A stretch of 64,000 nt of DNA. Origin: Zygnema circumcarinatum (lineage: Eukaryota > Streptophyta > Zygnematophyceae > Zygnematales > Zygnemataceae). The stretch's first letter is position 1. The number at the start of each line of letters is the position of its first letter. Location of the stretch: assembly GCA_037447605.1 (NCBI GenBank), contig CM074806.1:4833287-4897286 (forward strand), read 5' to 3'. A program made the translations under genes and the position numbers. The notes beneath the pieces were generated by a model that saw only the letters and a program-made list of their open reading frames with translations, had not been told where the DNA came from and made no database searches. Below, piece by piece: positions 53,061 to 63,884 of this stretch.

Positions 53061-53702
53061 CCTAAGGGAAGCGTACTTAAGACGCGCACCATCCTAATAT
53101 CCTCACCGCAATACTCACCAAATGGTTCAAATATCAAGGATCCCATAAGATCGCAAAAAGCCTTAGGTTTGAACCTTACATATAAGCAAGTGTTCAAAAA
53201 CGAGTGTAAAAGTGTCGTATGGTACCTCACGCCACATTGACCAAATGTCAAGAGTGACTTTTTAATCCGACATGGTCAGTGGTATTTTTGGACCATCAAA
53301 TCCTTTTTTGAAATCCATCGGTCTTTTTTCGTACACATATAGGTAACCGTTGGTATAAATCGACTCACAGTCAATATCATATACTACACACAGGGTCTGG
53401 CTGTGCATCACCGCATAACGATACGCCGCAACGTATAGTGACCCATCAAATACGGCAGGACAGGTCCTCACCTGATTTTTTGGGTCAAAAGTTACCACGT
53501 GGCTACACGCTATTAGACCGTCCTGCTTTTAATCCCTATGTTAATAGGGGGGTCGATAGGGGAAGCATGTAAGGGCGAGGATGATTGTCGTCATCCAACC
53601 ATTGTACTCGCATTCAGTTACGACCCTGCTCAAAGCTTTCTCTCTCTCTCAAGTGTCTTCAAATGCAGGCCTGAGCATAATTACGCAAGTGGCTGAGCAT
53701 AA

Positions 53703-53842
53703 TTACGCAAGTGGCTGACAAAAGGCTGTTAATTGTTACAACGAATGATTGAATGACCTGCCAAGTTCAAAATTACGCAAGTGACTGACAGAAAGCTGTC
53801 AATTGTTACAACGAATGATTGAATGACCTGCCAAGTTCAAAG
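53703..53842. repeat. 70-bp tandem duplication inside the MULE
   Basis: Two adjacent copies (about 53703-53772 and 53773-53842) beginning AATTACGCAAGTG and ending GACCTGCCAAGTTCAA, with about four differences. A partial third copy of the first 24 bases (GCATAATTACGCAAGTGGCTGA) precedes them. Confidence 0.85.
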
Positions 53843-54425
53843 CCACCTCGTGGTTGTTATTGTCAGATATCTTCCAAACCGCCCACAATTCTTCTACCAA
53901 GGTGCAAACGATCTGAAACTTATAGCCTCTTTTCTTGGTGCACGTCTCTGTTTGGCGCATTCTATCTGCCAGGTTTCGAGCATTTCTATACTCCCAACCT
54001 CGATTACAGTCCACCCGTTTCTTTGTACTACACTTATAGCGAGGACAACTTCTTCCTGTATATACCTCCGGCAGACGCACTCAAAAACCCTAAAATAGGT
54101 TTTTAGGGTTTGTCAATATTTTTTCCCGCCATTTTCGACTGCCGTCCGCGGACTCCACTTTTTTCGCGTCTCGTTTCGTCACGTCACGGTCCCAAACATA
54201 CTTGTCACGTCATATGTCGCTGCGACCAATCAGGTCGCTCCACGTGTCGCGCCCTTGTACTTTGTATACGCGCACGCTTCGTACATTCAAATCACCATCC
54301 GTACACCCGACGAAAAAAGGTCTGTATCTATTCTACAAAAGTATGAAACAACATTTCTCGCTTTAAATCCTTTGAAAAAATTGCCCGGCGTAAAAGTGAG
54401 TGTTTTCATCCAAACATGAGTGTAA

Positions 54426-54749
54426 GGGTGGGGTTCCATCAGCCCGTTATTCCGACGTGGCGTCGTAATGGACGACGACCCATGGGTTCCATGAGGCCGT
54501 TTCCGCCGACGTGGCGCCGACGTGGCGCCACGTGGTAACGAGGCACCGTTCCACAGGATGCTGCTCCGGAGGTGGTGTAACGCCATTACGACCATTCGCG
54601 TGCCGCCACGTGGCTACCGAAGATCCGCCAGCGTGCGACTGCCACGCTGGCCAACGGCGTTCTGATGGAACTCGTCGTTCCATCTGAAAACGGCATCCTA
54701 CGTGGACCGTAACAAGCTCGTTACGAAACGGGCTGATGGAAACCCACCC
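54426..54749. mobile_element. Tourist-like (PIF/Harbinger) MITE, 324 bp, inserted in the MULE end
   Basis: Terminal inverted repeats GGGTGGGGTTCCATCAGCCC and GGGTGGGTTTCCATCAGCCC match over at least 23 bases with one difference. It is flanked by the 3-bp direct repeat TAA (54423-54425 and 54750-54752), the target size of PIF/Harbinger elements. The interior is rich in GACGTGGC/CCACGTGG sites and has no coding capacity. It splits the right terminal repeat of the MULE, so it arrived after the MULE. Confidence 0.88.
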
Positions 54750-54765
54750 TAAGTAACACTGTCCC

Positions 54766-56050
54766 GTTTTAAAATACAGTGTACTGCTAAGTTCATGACA
54801 TGCCTTCAGGCAAGTAGTGACGCTGACAACATGAGCATGCTGCTTAATATTTTTTTAAGCCTTTTCTCCTGGTGGCATCCGCTAAGTGCCTACTGCCAAA
54901 CATTTTTTGGCAGCATTACCATTTCTTAGTAGCGAATGAGAGATAATGTTGAAGTACCTAAAGCATGTCGTATGACTAGTCATTTGAATTTGAATAGCTT
55001 TTCACTCTGCTTTCCGTTGTTTCACAATCTCCCAGGGGGGGTTCGGCACTCAAGAAAAGGCACCAACATCGCTCTTCTGAAGGCACGCAACGAGAGATTG
55101 GTACCGTGTGCAAAAGTAAGTCGGTTGTTATCTACCGTTAAGCCTATTCAGGCCTACTCATCCTAGAAAGACTATGACGGTGCATTGTGAGCCCCCCTTT
55201 TCAGGACGCTTAAAGGCCAAACTGCAACCAATGTCCTCTGGGGTTTCGAAACTGGAAGCAGACTTCACAAGCAAGTTTTAGGATCTGCAACAACATGCTG
55301 TTGCCAAACAAATTTAAAGATTTTGCCATCGTAGCAGAAGTACAGGGGAGCAATGTCAAAATAGCAAAACATGTTATTGATAAAGCAAACAGAAACGAAC
55401 GGCTTTGAAAACTTTTCTCACATAGGTCAGTGACCCCAGGCTCATTCGCCCACAGGCTAAAGAGCCAAAACATTTGAATCTTTCCTAAGCAGAGCAAACA
55501 GAATGAGAGATCCACTTTCCGGAATAGCAGAAACGGCACTCAGAGAATCTCCTTTAAGCGTTTGGCAATTGATCTTCCCAACTTCAATCCTGCACTAGGC
55601 GAACACAACATCAGCCGTCATTAGCGCTATCCGAGTCAGGCAAGTATACATAGGAGAAGGACTATCAGCGACCTTTCATCAACCAGAGTCATAGCAATGA
55701 ATAGATGATGACTTCAAAGCAATAGCTTTATAAAATGTCTCGTAATCATGAACAGCTAAACAAATCGACCACTGCACCCAACACCAACGAGATATGATGG
55801 GTAGGGGATAAATGACCGTTCATACTTACCGTGAATTTGCAAAGTCGCGAGGAGTGGTATTGGTTCATAACATAATGGTGCAAATTGACCATAACCATAC
55901 ACCAAATTACAAAGTCGCTGTTCGGTGTCTTTCAAAGCCAGTGGCTCCAATTCGAGGATGCTGCTGGACAGATGAAGCTCGCTTGGCACTGGCAAGGAGA
56001 AAGGTAGCTTAAGCCATTTGAGTCCTATTTAGATGCTGTGAGGTTTGCTG
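54766..56050. other. Intergenic, no gene seen
   Basis: AT-richer flank between the MULE and the 3' end of XRCC3. Short frames occur on both strands but none carries recognisable domains or consistent splice signals. Confidence 0.5.
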
Positions 56051-57043
56051 TCACGAGCTGAGCCCCATTACACCAGCTCTTTGAACAACATAGTTGCAAG
56101 ACGATTGTGGCAAATGAGGAGCAAATATTACTTGCATCCGTCGCCTGGGATTGGTATCTCCTTCGCTAACTCCTTGCTCAGTGCCATATTGCATGCTTGG
56201 GGAAAAGAATGACGGAAGTCTTGAAAGGAGAATTCTGCTAGTTACACAGTTGGCCCAGCCAAGGCCTAAGGCTGGCATATAGCGACCTTGACAGCCGTTC
56301 ATACACATTAGAATTCCTTCACAGCTAGCTTCTTTGTCAGTCATCGAATCAGTCACCTGGTTCGTGATCACAACAGCCAAATCATACTGCTCTGCATACC
56401 GCTTCAAGCAGATAGATAAGCGGAAAAGCGCTGCAGCTCTTTTGGACAATTCTGCTACATTGTTATCGAACTCTGTCCGGAAAAGGTTTGCCAGGGAGTC
56501 AATTACAATAATCTTGACTGGAAAACGAATGGGCTGCTGCAACCGTATCGGCAACAGCCACTCAAGATACCCTTGCAGCTCCTGCATAGTCTTGAATTCC
56601 TCCAAAAACACGTTTTCACAGGGATCACCTGTGGCATTTGAGGTGCTTGATATTTCCATCTTATCAGCCGCTTTCCAGCCGATACGACGGCTGTATAAAG
56701 GAGCAAGCTCTTGCAATCGCTGGAATGGGAAACGGCCTTCAGTGTAAATGTAAAGAGCGCTTCCGGCTAAACCACCGCAATGAACAGGCAGCTGCACAGT
56801 CAGCGCAAGCTGCAAGCACAACTGCGTCTTCCCAGCTGTACTTTCACCTGCCAGCTCTGTCACGCTTCTTGTAGGAATGCCTCCCCCCAGCAGACCGTCC
56901 AGAATTGCGCAGCCAAGCGTGCACTTGGAGGCGACGTCAAGAGAGGAGAGACGCCTTGGCAGTACCTTCCTGCCGCCCTGCTCGGCCTCCAGAGGAAACA
57001 GCGGCGGTGGCACCTGCGGCCGCATGGAGGGAAGGCCCTGCAC
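56051..57043 (-). CDS. XRCC3: XRCC3, RAD51-paralogue recombination protein, intronless
   Basis: RecA-fold ATPase that with RAD51C supports RAD51 filaments in homologous recombination and meiosis. It is a single open frame of 330 residues. KCTLGCAILDGLLGGGIPTR and VTELAGESTAGKTQLCLQLA (Walker A GESTAGKT) are followed by ALYIYTEGRFPFQRLQEL and VKIIVIDSLANLFRTEFDN (Walker B). LAVVITNQVTDSM and LGLGWANCVTSR follow, and the protein ends RRRMQVIFAPHLPQSSCNY. Length and order match plant XRCC3 (about 300 residues). A small insertion lies after SMTDKEASCEGI. Plant orthologues I know of are spliced, so a single exon is unusual, but the frame has no stop and the motifs are intact, so it looks functional. 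A second in-frame ATG lies at 57025. Confidence 0.93.
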   Translation of the reverse strand: MQGLPSMRPQVPPPLFPLEAEQGGRKVLPRRLSSLDVASKCTLGCAILDGLLGGGIPTRSVTELAGESTAGKTQLCLQLALTVQLPVHCGGLAGSALYIYTEGRFPFQRLQELAPLYSRRIGWKAADKMEISSTSNATGDPCENVFLEEFKTMQELQGYLEWLLPIRLQQPIRFPVKIIVIDSLANLFRTEFDNNVAELSKRAAALFRLSICLKRYAEQYDLAVVITNQVTDSMTDKEASCEGILMCMNGCQGRYMPALGLGWANCVTSRILLSRLPSFFSPSMQYGTEQGVSEGDTNPRRRMQVIFAPHLPQSSCNYVVQRAGVMGLSS

Positions 57044-57270
57044 CGCTAGTGCAAACCCTCAAGGCGCATTGCGCAGAACGCAGAGCGCAGAGCGCAAAGC
57101 GCAAAGCGCACAAGCGGGAGCGGAGCAGGCCGGTCCGAAGGGAGGAAGATGGGCGCAGGTACCGTTCTTGCGGACGCCGCGGTTCGCGCCCGAGGGACGC
57201 CCTGCGGTTTTTCCCGCCATAGGTGGTAGTGGAGTGTGCGGCCTCTCCGTCCCGCAGCCTTGAGGGAGCG
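57044..57270. promoter_or_regulatory. Shared 227-bp head-to-head promoter, XRCC3 / golgin
   Basis: Separates the two start codons, so both 5' UTRs and core promoters must fit here. It contains a short tandem array of GCGCAGAGCGCAAAGC-type units (about 57070-57112), a GTACCG site near 57161 and TTTTTCCCGCCAT, an E2F-like TTTCCCGCC site, at about 57208. E2F sites are typical of DNA-repair genes expressed in S phase; that link is inference. Confidence 0.5.
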
Positions 57271-60200
57271 ATGGCCTTCAAAATCAGCCTCAAGGGTGTG
57301 GCGCAGGTGGGCTGGCAGCTGCACCATGGCCCACTGCCCGGCGTTGCATGCTGCCCTCGACGGGGAAATCATGGGTACTGACTGCAATCAGTTGCGCGGC
57401 GCAGGGCGTGGGAGGCCTCGTCTTCGGCACTGGAGAACGGTCTGAGGAAGAGGACGATGGGTGCGCAGCTCTCATGTTTTTGAGCAATGTGTTTGCTAGC
57501 ATGTCGAGACGCTGAAAGCAGATAAGTGGCGGGAGATCTGACACGGCCAGCGCAAGGGATGGAGGCAGGGGCGTTGAACAACTGCTTGAGAGAATCAGTG
57601 ATGGAAGACGGGCCGATGACCGGCATGCTGCCATGGCGGAACTGCGCGATGTGGTTGGAGATAGTCGAGCATCGCAACTGGCATTTGGAGCTATGGGTGG
57701 GGATCTTCACACCTCAATCAGTCCTGAGCAATCTGAGGCAGGTTTTTATATTGAGTATGCACGGGTATGGGTTGGATTCTGGCAGGTTTCCCAATTTTAC
57801 TGTCAGTGCTCAAGGAAGAACGCGACGACCTTGAGATGGTGGGCTTGCAAGAGTTCAGCATTTTTCCTTCGCGTGCGCGTAGGAGGCAAGCATAGCGGAA
57901 TGGGTTCCAATGATTAAACCATACTATTTGATGGGATGTTTCGTTCTAATTTCTGAGCTCAAGAGGACATGAAGGACAAGATGAGGAACCCTTACTTGCT
58001 GGTAGAATTACAGGCGAACAGGCTGCAGCCTGTGACTTTTCAGTCCTAATACCCGAGGGAGAGGAGGGAAGGATGGCGGCAGGTCCGAGGGGCCTTGGAG
58101 GTGCTGATCAATGGGCTGGCCGCAGCAGTCGTAGCAGGGGAGCAACCTGATGGACGGGTTGCACCGGGTCTGGTCAACTCGGAGCTCCTGGCTCGCGAAC
58201 CGCAGAGCGTGTCGCTGCTGCTTTCTCTTCTGGTAAGTGGGCTTCTGAATAAGCCTCAGCAATTCAACTGCTGAGAGATCCATAGAGTTGGGCAATGAAC
58301 TCATCTATATGGCTATTAACAGCAATAGATGTCGGGTCTGCAGGAGGAGGAAGATTTTTATGTTCGGTATCATACCGTGCAGCTCTTGACTCTTCTGCTC
58401 ACAAACTCTCCGCACAGGTGAGGCATTTCCGTGTTGACAAGCCTTTTTTTGAGACTGTAGCAATGCGGCATTGTCGATGCCAGCTGCAGGCTGGACTGAG
58501 TGCAAGAGAGCCTGGGGAGGGATTGCAAGGGGTCAGAGTACAGGAGGCCATATTAGGCACTGCACAGGGCGTGGTGCGCCTAATAGACATGCTGCAGGAG
58601 CGTGAGGCAAGTGTATCCTTTAGCCTGATGTGCAAACTGACCTCTCATTTAGGTGCTGATTGCACAAGCTACGAGCCTTTGCAAAGACTTCTTCAGCTTC
58701 TGAACTATTTTGGGCAAGATGTAATCTTCGATTTCATACTTGCCAGCTTTCGGCTTTGTCCACCAAGTACAATCACGATGGTACTGCCTCAAGCTAAGCG
58801 TATCTCAACATTTGATTTTAATTGCAGCTGCAACTGGAACCTAATTCATTGTGTTTGTGCCTGTGTATTTATTTCCCTGTTTGTTCAGGTGATACGGAAT
58901 GAGGCGCTCCTACTCCTTATCAATCTAACACGTTCGGCAGAGGTATACAGTTGCATAATAATAGTGCTGAACGTCAGCAGAGGATTGACTTAATTACTCC
59001 TTGAATCAGGCCTCCTCCGATCGAAGTACCTTCTTTACTGGGCGCATAGATGATACGAGCAGAGTCCAACAGGTTTTGAACATTCAAAATATTTACAGTG
59101 GCGTTTTAAATGCATATAAAGGTATGCATTTATGGCTTCTGAAGCAATCAGGGAGTGTGGGAGCGTATGGTTGATTCATGGGTGCAGGAGATTCAGAAAA
59201 TTGTTGCTTTTGAGGGTGTATTTGAACGCATATGGACCATCATCCAAGAGGAGGGGTCTGCAGATGGAGGCATAGTTGTTCAGGTAAGCATTTTGAGCTA
59301 TGTCTGATTGGTGTTTGAGAGGCGAGGAAGTGGTTAATGGATTTTTGGATTGACACCTCCTTGTGTCTTGCAGGATTGTATAGAGCTGCTTAACAACCTT
59401 CTACGCAATAATCCGTCTAATCAGGTATGGAGGGAGTATCCATTTTTTTTGTGACTGCTAATTAGCTGTTGACCTAGCTATGGTTAGCCAGGTTATGATA
59501 AATTACGTGTGCGAGGGCACAGGTCCTCCTCCGGGAGACTTTGGGGCTGCATCATGTGCCAGCTCTCTTGAAGCTACGGAAGGGTGATGGTGACGGCCTG
59601 TCTCGCCAGAAGGTATAGTATTTTCATACGCTAACCACTTATGGCATGCACACAGAGGAATGGCTCACTCTCAGTTTCCTTCTGCAGGCAGTTTCAATTC
59701 AGCGTGATGACATCTTTTTGTTAACGTTGTGTAGGCGGCGAACTTGCTATGCGCATTGGAAACCGTTGCGTTGTTACTATCTCATAGTGCTCACGCGGAA
59801 CTCGGGAAGGATAGCAATATGGTCGCTAATCAAACTCTACTCCAGCAGGTATCAGCTTCTTTTTCCAAAAACTGACTCAAGCTACCTGCAAATTTTCCCG
59901 AATTTCATGAGAGCCGGACCATTGAAAGTTTCCAGATGGGTTAGCACCGGAATACATGTGGGTTGGATCCGTTGTGCTACTCTTGAAAATTCAAAACAGA
60001 TCGCGAATGATCGAAGGCGCCTTAATGTTGATTGCGGTTGCGTTAGAGCCACGCGAGCATACCTTGCACGTGAAATATCAGCCAGTTGGAGACCCAGTTT
60101 GAGATGTTCACGTGCGTAATGGAAAATAATGAAAATAGTAGTCGTGCTGGCTTGAATGTACACTCTGCTTGATAATTCTCATGCTCTTCTTTACAATTCA

Positions 60201-63200
60201 GTGAACAAGTTGAGAGCAGATTGAATCTGCCTTGGTACAGGCCTGTCAATTGTTTCTGTCGTGTTATTTTTTTTGGTGCAATCTGGCCTCCCACTTTGCT
60301 CTTGCCAGTATTTGCATGCTCTCCTCGCGATAACTTCTGGTAAATGAGAATAAAACCTCTTAAAATATTACTGCCGTGTTTAAATATTAGCCTGTCATTT
60401 GTATTGTGTGATCCATATTCGGAAGCTTTAGAGTTCATCCTTGTCTGACACGTCCACGAGGGGCTTATGGGCTACTAAACTTATTTACGCAGAACAAGCT
60501 TATGGACGTATTGCTGGTGCTAGCGGTGGAAGGCCGGGTTTCTTCTGTAGCTGTTCGGACTCAGGTCAGTTCCTCTTGTTGCGATGCAAGATTAAAGAAT
60601 GTCAACTTTCTCCTAGATACTTTTCGCATCCAGATATGGATTGTAACTTATTCTATTGTGTCCTTATGTTTGGAGGCAGGCTTTGCGTGCGTTAGGGGCA
60701 CTGGTTAATGGCAGCACGCGTAATCAGGAGCAGCTTGGAAACATAATCTTGGGAGAAGAGCCCAATGAAGAGCCTGCTTTAAATCGGGTTCTCCGCGTTG
60801 CTCTACGAACGACTTATGCAAGGGAGTGGGCAGCTGCTGAATATGTTTTCAAGAGCTATTGCGAGGTGTGAGTAATTGCAGTTTGGACTATTGGGCTACC
60901 TATGCTTTGTTTCCATGGGGAATGCATGTCTAAAAAGTGCTCTAATCGGATACACCGTTGCTAAAGGTTTGTTCTCGGTGTTACGGCAACCTTCCTTGCA
61001 ATGAACTCTGACTACCAGACCTGCACTCGCTTTGGCGTGTCAATGCAGCTTTAACGGGAGGGCTTGGGCACTGAACAGGGCAATCGCGACGGTCAGACAA
61101 TGCTTGCCTCCACGATAACGCCGCTGCCTCAGCCTTCGTCTCGGACAGTGCAGACTTTGGATGATGAAGCGCAGCCAAGTACTTTCGGCAGGCAGGGGCC
61201 GGCCTTCACTTTTCTTGACAGTTAGCAACACTCTCCTATTGCATGTGCCCCTCTTCCATTGTCATGCCATTTAGACGGTTGATGAGTCTAAAAGGTTTAA
61301 ATATACAGAATAGATACACTTTACTGAGCTAGCTCGTTCGACTTTTGCTAGACAGTTGAATGTAAATGAGTCAAGTGTCTGAATGTGGGGCATGCTATAG
61401 AGAACAGTTTGCTCCTTTAGTCAGAATACCAAGCATCAGTGAAACTTTATCCATGTCTTCTGTTTGATTGGCTGAGTATGGCTGCGAGCATTTGGGTGTT
61501 GGCTGGGTGGGCTGCAGTATGCTTGTCAAGGCGTTGATTGGCTCTGACGGCCGCCATGACCTGGAGGTGGGGGGCTGTCTGCCCTGCCGGGTGCACTGCT
61601 TCTTTTAAGATCCAATACCGGGGTTTGTTGCTTTTTTTTTTGAACTCGGGTTCCATTCTCATCAGCCACAGGCAGGAATGTCGCTATCTGGAGAGCTTGG
61701 AAACTAAAATGACGAAGTTTTGGTGATTTCTACGGAGGGGAACAGGCCAGCTGCAGAGCTGCAAGCATATTGGCGCACATTTTGAAAGACAATGCTTCCT
61801 GCAAGGAGCGAGTGAGCTTGCGTCCTTAAACACCTCCTGCTGTTGTGTCTCTAGTTGTGCATTCTCTTCCGATGCAGGTTTGTGTAAGAGCCCATCTCAT
61901 GTAATTCTCGTCTAGCTTTTGCAGGTATTGCGAATTCCACTGGAGATCCCGAGTTCAACACTTGCCCCCCCAGAACTGCTTCTCCCTCGCTGCATGCGCT
62001 ATTTAGCTGAAGCTGCCTCAGCCGCGCGAGTCTCTGCCGAGTCTGCAGCATGGCTGCAGCCCGTCCTGCTGCGCCTCTTAATCACGTGGCTGGCCGATTG
62101 CCCCCCTGCCGTCTCTGCACTGCTCGCTTCGCCTGCACATTTGCCTTTCCTATTGGAGCTTGCAAGTAGCAATGGCTCAGCTGCGAGTGTGCATGTGGCG
62201 GGTCTAGCCGTTGTACTTTTGGGAGCCTGTATGGCCTTTAATGAGGGGAGGAGTTCTGGGAGCACGGATGGAGCTACTGTGCTGGATGTAATCAGCCAAC
62301 GTATGGGGCTCACCAACTTTTTTGCAAAATGGGAGGACATGAAACGCAGCGACCTGTATGTCAGTGCTATGGCCACCCCCCGTCTGCCCAAGCCCCTGAC
62401 TCGAGCGACTGCGGCTGCTGCCGCAGCAGGGGACGGCAGCGCTGCCGATAGCCATGCTGCAGTCAGCCCGTTGACCGGCGATGGGCTTCGGAGCTCACGT
62501 GACGAGCCACCGCTGACAACCTTTTATGACCCGCAATTCATAAGCTTCATTTCAGATTTAGAGCAAAATGTGCGCAGTTGTGTCGTGAAGCTATTTTCTC
62601 GTCCAAAAGGGGGCACTGTTGATGGCAAGAATGCCGCCGTGGCAAGGGCAGAGGGCGAGCCACTGGAGGACTATGCGGCACGACTGCAGAGACTTGCACA
62701 GCAGCAAGGGCAGGAGTTACAGGTGAGGTGGAGCTTGGGTCTTGTCTGCTTCAGCTTTGACACTCGCGTGAAGGGGCTCTCTCTATCTTATTTGAAACCA
62801 AAACGGTGTGTGTAATTTTTTATGTTGTTCATTTGAGCAACCTTGGTGTCGTTATCACTGAAAATGGTCCCCTTGTGTGGATGTCACAGGAACTGCAAGA
62901 CAGGAATAGTGCTTTGGCTCAGAATCTGGTGTCAACAAGCGGTGACAGCGGTTCCATTATTGCAGCACACACGAGTTCACAAGAGGAAAAAAGTGACTTG
63001 ATTCGAGCTGAGCTAAACACCAATGCGATCCTGGCTGAGAAGGAGAGGCTGCAACAGCAAGTGGATGAAGCGGAAGTTGCTCGGGAGGCCCTGCAGGTTG
63101 AATTGGTGCATTATCGTCAGCTTGCCAGCAAGCATGAAGCGGACCTGCAGGCATTGTCCTCGGCGTACAATTCTCTGGAACATGACAATTTTCGCCTTGA

Positions 63201-63567
63201 AACTCAGCTGCGAGAAGCAGTCGCCAAAAATGCTGTTCCAGCACCAGCCGTGCCGACAGAAGAGCAGCTCCAAGGAGCGAGGCAGGAAGGGCGGGAGGAA
63301 GCGCAAAAGGAGAGTGAGACCGAGCTGAACGACCTCCTCGTGTGTCTCGGGCAGGAAGAGACGAAAGTGCAGAAGTTGAGAGCCCGGCTGCTGGAGCTGG
63401 GAGAAGACGTGGATGCTTTGTTGATAGGCATTGGGGAGAACGAAGAGGAAGACGGTGTTAAGGATGCAGACGAGGATGAGAATGAGGGTGAGGATGAGGA
63501 TGAGGATGAGGATGAGGATGAGGACAAGGACGAGGACGAGGATGAGGATGAGGATGACAAAGAATGA
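57271..63567 (+). CDS. GC6: Golgin candidate 6 / p115-Uso1 homologue (MAG4)
   Basis: Tethering factor for ER-to-Golgi vesicles. Nineteen exons (57271-57306, 57405-57460, 57569-57696, 57786-57838, 58083-58232, 58344-58417, 58537-58606, 58889-58942, 59188-59283, 59374-59424, 59523-59612, 59735-59848, 60493-60564, 60680-60865, 61079-61191, 61518-61566, 61746-61811, 61925-62722, 62890-63567) join in phase to 977 residues. The N-terminal armadillo-like head has QLAFGAMGFPILLSVLKEER, VIRNEALLLLINLTR, QDCIELLNNLLRNNPSNQ and EEPALNRVLRVALRTTY. The second head domain has LLITWLADCPPAVSALL and ISQRMGLTNFFAKWEDM. A short coiled coil and ELNDLLVCLGQEETKVQKL follow, then an acidic tail lengthened by a GAGGAT-type coding microsatellite (about 63440-63562). 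Two introns use GC donors (after exons 7 and 15). AATAAA lies just past the stop. The head is complete and the coil short, as in the plant protein (about 914 residues). Confidence 0.9.
63440..63562 (+). repeat. Coding GAGGAT/GACGAG microsatellite, Asp/Glu tail
   Basis: Near-perfect 6-bp repeat within the last exon of the golgin gene, encoding about 35 alternating Asp/Glu residues interrupted by occasional Lys, Asn or Gly. Acidic C-termini are a family trait (p115 and plant GC6), so the repeat has lengthened an existing feature. Confidence 0.9.
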
Positions 63568-63832
63568 TATGGAAAACAAATAAAATATGCATGTTGTATC
63601 TGCATTGTGTATTTATTCTTTCCTTGTGTTTCGTCAAACAGAGCTTTCCCCTTCCCCTGGTTTGTTTTTGGACATGGAACAAGTTTGCCATTTTCGTCCT
63701 ACATGCAGGTTTCGAGCACCGCCTCTTTTGTTGCAGCATGCACGCATGTCTTGTATGGCGTGTATCTGCCACATCTTTGGGCTATGACAGAGCCTCGGGC
63801 AGTTCCCCTGGCGGCACAGGTAGAAGGCTGGG

Positions 63833-63884
<52 letters not shown>

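Larger units (their letters stand above)
50285..54765. mobile_element. Mutator-like transposon (MULE) with long terminal inverted repeats, decayed
   Basis: The left arm (50285-about 50630) and right arm (about 54080-54424 plus 54753-54765) are inverted copies of about 345 bases with few mismatches. They share TACACTCAT, TTTGGATGAAAACACTCAC, AAGGATTTAAAGCG, TGACGTGACAAGTATGTTTG and CCGCGGACGGCAGTC. The right end is interrupted by a MITE; removing it restores the match GTGTTAYTTACACTCAT. Inside lies a broken minus-strand transposase. Candidate flanks CATCTTAAA and GTTTTAAAA share only TTAAA-like bases, so no clean 9-bp duplication remains. The inner ends carry AAACCCTAAA telo-box-like palindromes. 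Confidence 0.85.

Noticed and set aside
53262-53498. 78-codon minus-strand frame as an independent gene
   Set aside because: It lies inside the MULE upstream of the broken transposase and is more likely an N-terminal transposase fragment; no start or splice evidence of its own.
63204-63605. Long minus-strand serine-rich frame
   Set aside because: Complement of the Asp/Glu coding microsatellite of the golgin gene.
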